The position numbers were made by a program, and so were the translations under genes. A stretch of DNA of 55,273 nt, taken from contig JABDFI010000007.1 in NCBI GenBank assembly GCA_013286595.1, forward strand, positions 1-55,273, given 5' to 3'. Below are positions 24,102 through 32,093 of the stretch, one piece after another; within the stretch, counting starts at the first letter, position 1, and every line of letters begins with the position of its first letter. The DNA comes from Chlamydiota bacterium. GTDB lineage: Bacteria > Chlamydiota > Chlamydiia > Chlamydiales > Rhabdochlamydiaceae. The notes beneath the pieces are model-generated. The model saw only the letters and a list, made by a program, of their open reading frames with translations, was not told the DNA's origin and searched no databases.

Positions 24102-27100
24102 CTATGTTTCTACAATTTGAACACTCTCTTTCAAAAGCTTAAGATTGATTTTATGTCGTTGAATCTCATGTAATTTTCCTTCCTCCAATCGTCTTAACCA
24201 GCTCATAGCATCTTGGTAAGCTTGGGCAGGAGTTCTAAGTTGTCCTTCAGGTAATACTCCATCTACTGCTGCGTCAGCTATCGATTTTTTAAAGAGAATG
24301 CGCTTCCATCTTGATTCACACCAGGACCATCGCGCTCCATTAACAATCGCATATGTTAGAGGCACGATAATATCTAGAAGATCGCTTTTCTGGCCTTGTC
24401 GATAGATTCTACCTTTCAACTGTTCAAATTCTGCACTCGTCCAAGGGAGGGTGTTAATTATGATTCGATCACATACATGCTGCAATCCATCAATACCTGT
24501 TCCTAGACAGCTTGAAGCAATCAGAACGTCAGCGTCAAATTTAACAAACTCATCCAACCCGCTTTTATCATCACCAGTAAAAACAGCTGTTTTCCAACCT
24601 TGTAGTTCAATGACTTCTCTCAGAGAATTCACAATATCTTTGAGGTAATGTGTATAAACAATAGTTTTGGGTTTGATGTTTTCTATAATCGTTGAGAGTT
24701 TTGCTTTGGTTAAGACCGCTTCAAGGTCCACCATTGACCCATATAGGCTAACATTTTTAATTTCATCAAGGTAAGAGCTGCAATCTACCTCAATAGTTTT
24801 CTCAACAATTTTATGATGATATTGAGGACGCCATCTAATTCCTGTAGATACTAGCTTTTGATACAACGCTATACAATTGCCTGTCGAAGGAGTGGTTTTC
24901 AAATCATCATGGAGAACGCCAGTAATAAGCTCGATTAAGGTCTTTCCTTCAAAGAGATTGTTAATTACTGGGGTAGCAGACATACCTAATACGTGAAGGT
25001 TACTATTTTTTGCGGCCGCCTCTGATAAGAGAGCGGAAATGACCCTCTTACGTATTGAGATGTTATCAAAGGCTCGTTGTTTAGAATAGTGAATCTCATC
25101 GATGATGATAAAATCTATTTTTTGGTTCTCTACAAAAGCCTTTAGCTTGCTCTCTGAACGAGATTGTTGAAAAAATTCATAGTTGAGAATCAAGTAAAAA
25201 TGCTTATTTGGTAATATGGTTATTTTAGTGTCTTTGCTGAAGACAACGCTATTAGGGTATGTGCCCAGGATTGTTCTTTCCCAATTATCGATCACATTGT
25301 TTGGGCAACATATGATTGTCAAATTGGCGCTAATCACCCTACTAGCCAATACTGCTGAAAGAGTCTTACCAGCTCCGGTTCCAGACCAATTACCTAATCT
25401 TTTATGTTTAGATACAAGATGAGCTGTGTACCTTTGCATAAGGTTCGGCAGATGTGGAGAACTATATCCATTAGGAATCGGCAAATCCTTAGCTGCCTGA
25501 TAATCGGCTAGAAATAGCCTTCTTACTTCTTGAGGATAGGTACCATCGCTGTTGTATTCTTCAAGCTGCTGAAGGGCTACAGATTCATCCGAATAAGCGT
25601 GTTGCCAAATCCTATCCACAGCTTCTTTTATAAAAAAATCAACAACCTCACTATCCTGATTGGAAAAAAGCTTGCTATCCAACGTAGATAAGGCATCCTT
25701 GGTTTCAACCATGGGAAGCCCGGATCGAGGATTAATCTTTTCATCTTTCGATGACCCATTATTAATAGAGTCAAAATTGCTTTCCTGATCTAACGACATC
25801 ATTGGATCAGCTATAAATTTATCTACTAATGAAGGCTGTCCCTCAGTAAATTTTTTTAGTTCTTCAGTGGGAAAACGTCCTGTTTTTAAGGCTTGGATAA
25901 ATGAGTGACCTTTTGCATCCTTGGCTATTGTCAGAAGTCCTCTTTGTTGTAGTAGGAGATGTAAACCAGCTTGTGATAGCGTATGTAAATAGGGTAATAG
26001 TGAGGTTACAAATCGCCGGATCTTATCAATGGTCCAGCCTGAATTGCAATTAGGGCACCCATGTCCATGATAACGGTCTAGTATTTTTGCATTCCAAGTA
26101 TGATTACAACTCTTGCACCTCCAACTTACTTCCTTTCCACTCCCAGCAAACTCTTCGTAGGGAGAAATGCTATTTTGTGAAGACCATTCATCAATAAGGT
26201 GCGGGCATAAATAGGCAACTGTTTTACAAGTTGGACACCCACGATTTCTTGTAGTTCGGTCATAGATTGATTCCTTGTAACAGTGACCGTTGCTACAGAT
26301 CCAAAAGACTTCTTCCATGCTACCTATTGTGTAGTCAGCTGGAGTTTTAGAATTGGAAACATAATCCCATTCTTTTGCTACTTCCGGGTAAAGTGCCGCA
26401 ACTGATGTGTTAGGGGTGGCATCAGCACCACTGCAACCGGGACATCCGCTTCCTCGGAATCTGTTCGCGACATTCGACCACCATTCATGCTTACAAACCT
26501 TACATCTCCACAGGACTTTTTCATTACAATTTGCAGCCGTTTCATAAACAGAAAGCTGGTTACTAGGATGCCATTCTTCTAGTAATTCAGGCCTTAAATA
26601 GCCAATCGATCGACAACCTTTACAAATTATTTCCGATTGCCTACTACAATTGAGAACCGTTTCTTGCCATTCATGACCTAACTCACACATCCACCAAACT
26701 TGTTTTTGATAATTCGATGTAATTTTATCCGCTGTAATATCGTTATTCTTCGTGGGGTGAAGTATTTTCGCCAATTCAGGATGAGAAACAGCAAGTGACT
26801 TATCAGATGTAATCTTTCTTCCTGTACAATAAGGACAGCCACTTCGGTTAACGGCGCGGTTTTTGACAGTTGCATTGTACTCGTGCCCTTGTTGGCACAA
26901 CCACCAAACTTTTTGATGCGAGCCTGGGGCTATATCATCCGCTTTGAGATCATTATTAAAGGTAGGGTGCAGCTCCTTAGCCAATTCAGGATGTGCGTAG
27001 GCTAAAGATTCGCATATTTTGCAATTAACTGTTTTTTGCCTAACTCGATTTGATACTTTTTCTTTCCATTCATGACCTTTTTCACATAGCCACCACACCT

Positions 27101-27209
27101 GTCCTTTATGTTGAAAGGAAATGACTTCTGGGGAAATATCAATATTTTTATTCGGATGGAACTGTGCCGTTAAATCTGGTCGAGCTATTGATAGAGGAAT
27201 TTTTTTCAT
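24102..27209 (-). CDS. Large SF2/SNF2-like helicase with six N-terminal zinc-ribbon repeats
   Basis: A 1035-residue protein. Residues 1 to about 390 are six tandem repeats of ~60-70 residues, each with a pattern like HPELAKELHP, then W(W/R/I)C..GHEW and a closing C-x2-C (CKIC, CPYC, CKGC, CPGC, CPTC, CPNC), as in the DUF4379-type probable zinc-ribbon family. After a linker, a helicase core follows: Walker A GTGAGKTLSA (about 605), Walker B/DEIH IDFIIIDEIHYSKQ (about 703), motif III SATPVINN (about 743). The helicase-C domain has LIASSCLGTGIDGLQ, LPWTSAEFEQLKGRIYRQGQ (motif VI, about 935). The type is SNF2/superfamily-2 with RQGQ as in SNF2. It could be a DNA translocase targeting specific DNA via the zinc repeats. 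It is upstream of the AlbA_2 gene; no known defence system I recall has this repeat architecture. Confidence 0.88.
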   Translation of the reverse strand: MKKIPLSIARPDLTAQFHPNKNIDISPEVISFQHKGQVWWLCEKGHEWKEKVSNRVRQKTVNCKICESLAYAHPELAKELHPTFNNDLKADDIAPGSHQKVWWLCQQGHEYNATVKNRAVNRSGCPYCTGRKITSDKSLAVSHPELAKILHPTKNNDITADKITSNYQKQVWWMCELGHEWQETVLNCSRQSEIICKGCRSIGYLRPELLEEWHPSNQLSVYETAANCNEKVLWRCKVCKHEWWSNVANRFRGSGCPGCSGADATPNTSVAALYPEVAKEWDYVSNSKTPADYTIGSMEEVFWICSNGHCYKESIYDRTTRNRGCPTCKTVAYLCPHLIDEWSSQNSISPYEEFAGSGKEVSWRCKSCNHTWNAKILDRYHGHGCPNCNSGWTIDKIRRFVTSLLPYLHTLSQAGLHLLLQQRGLLTIAKDAKGHSFIQALKTGRFPTEELKKFTEGQPSLVDKFIADPMMSLDQESNFDSINNGSSKDEKINPRSGLPMVETKDALSTLDSKLFSNQDSEVVDFFIKEAVDRIWQHAYSDESVALQQLEEYNSDGTYPQEVRRLFLADYQAAKDLPIPNGYSSPHLPNLMQRYTAHLVSKHKRLGNWSGTGAGKTLSAVLASRVISANLTIICCPNNVIDNWERTILGTYPNSVVFSKDTKITILPNKHFYLILNYEFFQQSRSESKLKAFVENQKIDFIIIDEIHYSKQRAFDNISIRKRVISALLSEAAAKNSNLHVLGMSATPVINNLFEGKTLIELITGVLHDDLKTTPSTGNCIALYQKLVSTGIRWRPQYHHKIVEKTIEVDCSSYLDEIKNVSLYGSMVDLEAVLTKAKLSTIIENIKPKTIVYTHYLKDIVNSLREVIELQGWKTAVFTGDDKSGLDEFVKFDADVLIASSCLGTGIDGLQHVCDRIIINTLPWTSAEFEQLKGRIYRQGQKSDLLDIIVPLTYAIVNGARWSWCESRWKRILFKKSIADAAVDGVLPEGQLRTPAQAYQDAMSWLRRLEEGKLHEIQRHKINLKLLKESVQIVET

Positions 27210-27364
27210 CTCAAGATCTTATTTTGGATAAAAGATAGGGAATCCGACCCAGCTTGACCTGTCCTTTTCTACGACTTCTTCTAGGAGGCTTTAAATACAA
27301 CGCTTTACCAATTTGAAGACCTATCCACATGCCAATACAGATCAAACTGAAAAAAAGCCAAAAA

Positions 27365-27727
27365 TCATTCATCGATAATCCAATCTGCTGCTAGCGCATC
27401 TTCAATCGAAAAGGAACAATAGTCGGAGATGTCGGTCGGATTACTAACCCAATATGTCCCAAATTTCTCTTTTCGGTTTTTCCCTTCGATGATAACGAGT
27501 TTTGTGTAACCTTTTCTTTCGGATTTTCTTCGAATACGGCTACCTTCTTTTAGGGACTGAAGAGCTTCTTCGAATGAAATTGTTTGCTTAGAGAACTTTT
27601 GAATCACTTCTGCACCCTTTTTTTGGAATTTGTTTTTGACAATAACGAAAACCATACTCCCTATGCATACAACCGTCATACCTATTGGTATGTACATTGG
27701 ATCTATCATCGCTAATAAAACGCTCAT
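27365..27727 (-). CDS. Membrane-anchored DUF2829/Tad2-like protein
   Basis: A 120-residue protein with one N-terminal transmembrane segment (about residues 12-31, PIGMTVVCIGSMVFVIV) followed by a soluble domain of about 75 residues. The soluble domain begins TISFEEALQSLKEGSRIRR and ends SIEDALAADWIID. This is the layout of DUF2829: a SFEEAL..LK.G..I.R start and a DALAADWIID end. DUF2829 includes Tad2, a phage protein that sequesters the signalling nucleotide of Thoeris defence. The membrane anchor is unusual for that family, where proteins are normally short and soluble. The match is by pattern only. It is the first gene after the divergent regulator region and likely co-transcribed with the helicase gene, 155 bp away. 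Confidence 0.6.
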   Translation of the reverse strand: MSVLLAMIDPMYIPIGMTVVCIGSMVFVIVKNKFQKKGAEVIQKFSKQTISFEEALQSLKEGSRIRRKSERKGYTKLVIIEGKNRKEKFGTYWVSNPTDISDYCSFSIEDALAADWIIDE

Positions 27728-27890
27728 AATTTGTTCGATTTAAATCTTTAATTAACTCGTTAAACAATTCCGTGGTGTTTGATTTTGTTTAATTTGTTGA
27801 TAAAGATACACACTATCGTGGATTTTTTCAACACTATCGTGTGTGTTAAAGTGCCTTACTGCCGTGTAGCCTCAATAGAAAAAGGCAAGA
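27728..27890. promoter_or_regulatory. Divergent regulatory region with paired operator repeats
   Basis: Between the Tad2-like gene (minus) and the XRE regulator (plus). ACACTATCGTG occurs twice at 27810-27820 and 27831-27841, spaced exactly 21 bp (two helical turns) on the same strand. Each copy is an imperfect palindrome (CAC TATC GTG). This is what one expects of a cooperatively bound small HTH regulator; the second copy is ~50 bp upstream of the regulator's start. Confidence 0.6.
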
Positions 27891-28124
27891 ATGGCCGATC
27901 GCATTTCTAAAAAGAAAAATCCAATTCTGGTTGAGTTCGCTAAAATTGTAAGATTGCGGCGCTATGAACTTGGTCTAACCCAAGAGGAGCTTGCAGAACG
28001 AGCGGATTGTCATGTCAATTACATTGGAGGAATTGAAAGAGCGGAGCGCAATGCATCTATTACTAGCATTATTGCGTTAGCTAGAGCTCTAGATATATCA
28101 CCTAAAAACCTTCTTCCAGACTAA
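27891..28124 (+). CDS. XRE-family (controller-protein-like) regulator
   Basis: A 77-residue Cro/C1-type HTH protein: IVRLRRYELGLTQEELAERADCHVNYIGGIERAERNASITSIIALARALDI. The HTH spans about residues 24-58, and the size and ERAERN..I..II.LA..L pattern resemble restriction-modification controller (C) proteins. It is the only plus-strand gene in the element, convergent with the small gene ending at 28148 and divergent from the cargo genes. A pair of identical 11-bp repeats lies upstream. Its likely role is autoregulation and control of the divergent cargo operon. Confidence 0.85.
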   Translation: MADRISKKKNPILVEFAKIVRLRRYELGLTQEELAERADCHVNYIGGIERAERNASITSIIALARALDISPKNLLPD

Positions 28125-28147
28125 TTGCTATTAAGTCGTATAAGATC

Positions 28148-28375
28148 TTAGATATTTTCCTCGGAATTGCCTTCTTCCCTCATCTGTTTGACAGCTCTAT
28201 CTAGGCAGGGCATTTTAAGATGGCCGGGCACCTGACTTAGGATACCCCAATAAGAAAAATTCTTGCCCTGAATATGATCTTTTAACCACTGGTCCAACTG
28301 ATCATTTATACAAAGAGTTAATGCTTTGTTTTCTATCCTAATAAGTCGATCTATCCAGACTTTCATATTTCTCAT
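28148..28375 (-). CDS. Small element protein of unknown function
   Basis: A 75-residue protein (MRNMKVWIDRLIRIENKALT...GNSEENI) that I do not recognise. It starts inside the last codons of the upstream gene (4-nt ATGA-like overlap), so the two are translationally coupled. Trp, Leu and charged residues are mixed with no membrane segment. The position suggests a regulatory or packaging/partition role in the element, but nothing in the sequence shows it. Confidence 0.6.
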   Translation of the reverse strand: MRNMKVWIDRLIRIENKALTLCINDQLDQWLKDHIQGKNFSYWGILSQVPGHLKMPCLDRAVKQMREEGNSEENI

Positions 28376-28770
28376 TGCTTATCCCCTACTTTAAGAGCGC
28401 GATCAACTCGGCTCTCGATGTCCGTGAGTCGCTCTTCAAAACCTAGATATTCGATCCCCTTGAGAGTGTGAACCAGGATCTTATCAGCGGCATTCAAGCG
28501 CACTCTAGGATCTTCATCGCTAAGAAGAGTGGTTAAAGTCTGTACTGCTCTTGTTGTTGCTGTTTTGAGTGAAGAAAGGGCTTCGTTGTAAGTTTCTGAC
28601 CTTCTTCTTGAAAGCTCGACCTTAAATTGAGGATCTTGCAACCATTCATAAATTTGCTTTGATGTTATCTTCGCTCGCCTAGCAGCCTCTTCATAAGAAG
28701 GACTAGCCAAGATATGAGGAATTACCTGCAACTGTCGCCCTGACAATTGGAATTTTCTATTACTTTTCAT
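28372..28770 (-). CDS. Small phage-like HTH protein (terminase-small-subunit-like)
   Basis: About 132 residues from ATG 28770, preceded by AGGTAGAAAAG on the minus strand. (A longer frame exists from 28857, but those 29 residues do not look conserved.) It begins with an HTH: LSGRQLQVIPHILASPSYEEAARRAKITSKQIYEWLQDPQFKVEL, as in phBC6A51-like and terminase-small-subunit N-terminal domains. The remainder has helical heptads (SLKTATTRAVQTLTTLLSDEDPRVRLNAADKILVH). Such proteins bind DNA. In satellites, a small terminase can redirect packaging of a helper phage; here the role is only inferred. Confidence 0.65.
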   Translation of the reverse strand: MKSNRKFQLSGRQLQVIPHILASPSYEEAARRAKITSKQIYEWLQDPQFKVELSRRRSETYNEALSSLKTATTRAVQTLTTLLSDEDPRVRLNAADKILVHTLKGIEYLGFEERLTDIESRVDRALKVGDKQ

Positions 28771-28918
28771 AACTTTTCTACCTCGAGACTTATTATATCG
28801 ACACCGACTTTTATAAAGTAAACCACTAGCTAACGCCCTCGCTAATAAATAAGCCATTTTCTCATTTCCGATTTCTGATTTTTCTAGGGAATCGGAAAAT
28901 CGGAAATTTGATTGTTGT

Positions 28919-30634
28919 TCATATAAGTTCTTGCATTTTGGCTTTTTTCTTTCTTGTCTCGACTTTAGATTTACTAAGACCAGTTTTTTTCATTATCTCA
29001 GCTATCGTCAACCCTTCATTTATCGCCTCTGCGACCTCACCGACACTTGAATCAATTACATCGCTGATTTCCCAAATCCAAAGACCGTCTTCTTGCTCTT
29101 TTAAGCACGCTTGGAACGAGGCTGCATTATCGCCAGCAAAATGCCTTGCTTTCTCATAGGAAACTATAAAAGAAGCTCCCTGACCCGCATGATAATCTGG
29201 CGGTTGTTCCAAATTAATTATCACATCAAGAATATCTTCTCTTTTACTGGTTCCGCGCTGCTTACCTCCTTTACCTGCATGATGGACGAATAGGACTGAT
29301 TTTCCTCTTCGTCTTAACCCTAAAGCCCAATCCTGCACAGGCTGCCAACTGTCTGCATCATTTTCGACCCCGGTGCGAAAACATGTTGAGATGTTGTCGA
29401 TGATGATCAATTCAGTATCCTCGATTACCTCTTCCAATCGCCTTTGACCTTCAGCCGTTGACAAATCAGGCATCGGCGCATCTTGTAAGTCCTGCGTAAT
29501 TAATCGGAGATAACTGGGATCTGACAGTTGCAGATCCTCTGTAACTGCTATGCGGTTCAGCCTTTCTTGCATTGCAACTGCTGGCATCTCCCCATCGATA
29601 TATAGCACTTTTCTAGCTGCGGGAGCCTGCCATCTTAAGAATTTCCCACCAGTAGCCACAGCATAAGCAATCCCTAGTGCCACATGAGTTTTCCCGACCC
29701 CGCATTTTGCATAGAGAAGACCCAAACCTTGAGTCGGAAGAAAAGGAGCAAGAAGCATTTCCCTCTTTGGAAATACTATTTTTAAAAACTCATTTATAGA
29801 CACAACTCGAATTTTCTCCTTCGGTGAAGGTTGACCGTATTCGGTAGCTTTTGAGACAAGTTTAAGCAGCTCATCAACAGTATGCCCCTCTTCTAACCAA
29901 TTACTTACATCTTTGCCGTGGGATTCATTATACTCCAACCCAGGGAGATCAACAACTCGAAGACGCTTTACCCTTCCAGATAGATGCTTACAGAGTAAAT
30001 CACAGCGTTCCAGTCCCGTTTTATCCATATCATAAAGGACGACTACATCTGCATGAGTCAATGTTTGAGTAAATTCTTCTCTCCAATAAAGCGCTTCCTG
30101 AGATGTTGTTGCTGCAAGGCCATAGCCTATTAACTTATTCGCATCTTTTTCACCCTCAACCAAAAATATGGTTTCCCCTGCTGCAATTGCTTTTTGCAAT
30201 TCAGGTAGGCGGTAGAGTACTTTCCTACATCCATCTTGACCCTTAATAACATTGCCATTTTCATCAACGCGTTCCCAATAGAAGCTTTTAGTCTTCCCAT
30301 CCTTTCCAGGCTCAGTACGTACTTTGGTGCAAAGATCAATTCCATTTTCGTCTTGATATGTATACTTGATTGTCCTTCTCACGACGATCTCACTGAATTG
30401 ATTTTTTTCAGGAAATAGATCTACTACCCCTATTCCCAACGATTCGCATATGGCCTCAACCGTACATCCCGCAAAACAATTAATTAGCACTTTTCCACCC
30501 AAGCCTTCGGACACGGAAAGACTTGGGTTGGAGTCGTCATGAGAAGGACAGCAAGCTGAATATCCCTTGTTTGATTTTTTGACCGCCTTACCCGTCTTCG
30601 TCTCGAGCATCTGGATAAATTCATGAATCAACAT
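28919..30634 (-). CDS. Primase-helicase replication protein of the element
   Basis: A 571-residue protein with three parts. N-terminal CHC2-like zinc domain (about residues 28-57: CCPSHDDSNPSLSVSEG...NCFAGCTVE). Toprim-like domain (about 155-205: IFLVEGEKDANKLIGYGL, and VVLYDMDKTG). RecA-like AAA_25 ATPase domain with Walker A LYAKCGVGKTHVALG at about 310, Walker B LIIIDNISTC at about 410, and FVHHAGKGGKQRGTSKREDI (a KaiC/RepA-like Q/His sensor). The C-terminal HTH ends in TGLSKSKVETRKKKAKMQEL. The architecture is that of primase-helicases in phage-related integrated elements, allowing autonomous replication after excision. Confidence 0.88.
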   Translation of the reverse strand: MLIHEFIQMLETKTGKAVKKSNKGYSACCPSHDDSNPSLSVSEGLGGKVLINCFAGCTVEAICESLGIGVVDLFPEKNQFSEIVVRRTIKYTYQDENGIDLCTKVRTEPGKDGKTKSFYWERVDENGNVIKGQDGCRKVLYRLPELQKAIAAGETIFLVEGEKDANKLIGYGLAATTSQEALYWREEFTQTLTHADVVVLYDMDKTGLERCDLLCKHLSGRVKRLRVVDLPGLEYNESHGKDVSNWLEEGHTVDELLKLVSKATEYGQPSPKEKIRVVSINEFLKIVFPKREMLLAPFLPTQGLGLLYAKCGVGKTHVALGIAYAVATGGKFLRWQAPAARKVLYIDGEMPAVAMQERLNRIAVTEDLQLSDPSYLRLITQDLQDAPMPDLSTAEGQRRLEEVIEDTELIIIDNISTCFRTGVENDADSWQPVQDWALGLRRRGKSVLFVHHAGKGGKQRGTSKREDILDVIINLEQPPDYHAGQGASFIVSYEKARHFAGDNAASFQACLKEQEDGLWIWEISDVIDSSVGEVAEAINEGLTIAEIMKKTGLSKSKVETRKKKAKMQELI

Positions 30635-30708
30635 TCCTACCTCTGTTACCGATCAAAGAACCGCACACTGACAGCCCTATGCATTTCCTTACCACTTTCT
30701 CCAACTTT

Positions 30709-30918
30709 CTAACTTTTTGAATGCTCGTCTATGTAAGAGAGAAAGGCCTGTTCATCAAGGAGAATTTTCCTTCCCAGTTTCTTAACAACGCGACTGTTGA
30801 AGTTGTCTTTATTGGTAAAAATTAAATGACGAATTCCTCCTTCAGGAATGGCTGAATATTTGTTCAGCCATTGCCGAAGAGTGAGGAAGTTTTTTGGATG
30901 CTGATTAAGTATAGACAT
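30709..30918 (-). CDS. AlpA/excisionase-like DNA-binding protein
   Basis: A 69-residue protein with a winged-helix/MerR-like fold: LTLRQWLNKYSAIPEGGIRHLIF, then SRVVKKLGRKILLDEQAFLSYIDEH. The KLGRKILLDEQAF..YI ending is that of AlpA-type excisionases and related DNA-binding domains. It lies between the recombinases and the primase-helicase, the expected place for a recombination directionality factor. Function as excisionase is inferred from size, fold and position. Confidence 0.65.
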   Translation of the reverse strand: MSILNQHPKNFLTLRQWLNKYSAIPEGGIRHLIFTNKDNFNSRVVKKLGRKILLDEQAFLSYIDEHSKS

Positions 30919-31010
30919 AAGTGCTCCTAGTAATCATGACTATTTGTCATTAATCCTGATTATCTGTGGAGAGCTGCAATTTATTATACTAGATGCGTTT
31001 ATCGATATGA

Positions 31011-32093
31011 TTAACGCAATTGATTCGGGGTAATTCCTCTAAGGTTTGCTAATTTACATGCTTTGCTAAAACTACTTCTAACTAACCCTGGATCAATAGG
31101 ATTGCCGGATTTATTCCGAAAAAGAAACCAATCTGTATTACGTGCAAGTTCTGAAAGCTCCGCATACATTTTCCCAGGAACGTAGTAGCCTACCATTTTG
31201 TAGCTGTGGCGCTTGTGCGAACTGACGTTGACACAGTTCCCACCAACATTGTCTGGAAGGCTTTCTCTTATTTCCTTCAACGAATCGGGTCCTATATCTG
31301 TCCGATTCATACGCAGTACCGACTCTAAATGAATGATTGGAGCATCGGGATCGTTGCAAATTTCACGGTTGAACCACCATAAAACTCTAGCTATGAGTTC
31401 ATGAATAGGATTAACTTCCTTTAGAGCGGGAAAGAAAACTTCAGCTTCTGCCATGCTTAGACAATTCTGTCTTTTGTGACGGTACCGCTTACTTTTTTTC
31501 TCCCCTTTTTTCATGCATAGAATTTTCGGATTTATTAAGAATGCATGAAATGACTTTAACATGTAAAAGATTTTATCATTGTAATTGTAATGGTCATCAC
31601 AAGATTTATCCAAATAGGAGAACTTGAGAGCTGCTGATTCAACCTTACCAGTCGAGGCAAGGTATTGTTCAACTGTTAAGTTTGGGTCGATAACGCCTCC
31701 TCTAATCAACTCATCAAATATCCTGCGATATTGAGCAGTGGTTGTCCCTGCAGTACCAAAGGCGATAAAATATTCAATTGCCTTTTGCACGTTATTGTCA
31801 TCTAACTTTAGCTCCTCTAACTCCTTTCGACCGATTCCAGTGATCGATAAAAATAACACACCATAGAATTCACAAATTTCTCTTAATACTGAAAGCGACG
31901 TTTCATTAGGATCAATCAATCTAGGACAAGGTTGGTTGATAGGCATCTCTATCTCTTCGACAATATAATCCCCTGGCTTAGCATCTGGATGATACTTCGG
32001 TATCAGCGTTATATATTCTCCTTTCCAGGACACGTGTAAACCGTTTCTGCAAATTTTTCTTTTAACCATTTGAATCTTTGTAGTTTCTTTCAT
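31011..32093 (-). CDS. Recombinase-like protein lacking the catalytic C-terminus
   Basis: A 360-residue protein whose last ~120 residues look like the tyrosine-recombinase core up to the conserved box preceding HxxR: DWFLFRNKSGNPIDPGLVRSSFSKACKLANLRGITPNQLR, then stop. In tyrosine recombinases this ITPNQLR position would continue LRHTF... to the H/W and the catalytic Tyr. Here it ends right at LR, so the Arg-II/His and the Tyr are missing. It overlaps the 3' end of the full integrase by 4 nt (ATGA), in one operon. It could be a truncated gene or an accessory subunit that binds att DNA; both are possible. Confidence 0.65.
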   Translation of the reverse strand: MKETTKIQMVKRKICRNGLHVSWKGEYITLIPKYHPDAKPGDYIVEEIEMPINQPCPRLIDPNETSLSVLREICEFYGVLFLSITGIGRKELEELKLDDNNVQKAIEYFIAFGTAGTTTAQYRRIFDELIRGGVIDPNLTVEQYLASTGKVESAALKFSYLDKSCDDHYNYNDKIFYMLKSFHAFLINPKILCMKKGEKKSKRYRHKRQNCLSMAEAEVFFPALKEVNPIHELIARVLWWFNREICNDPDAPIIHLESVLRMNRTDIGPDSLKEIRESLPDNVGGNCVNVSSHKRHSYKMVGYYVPGKMYAELSELARNTDWFLFRNKSGNPIDPGLVRSSFSKACKLANLRGITPNQLR

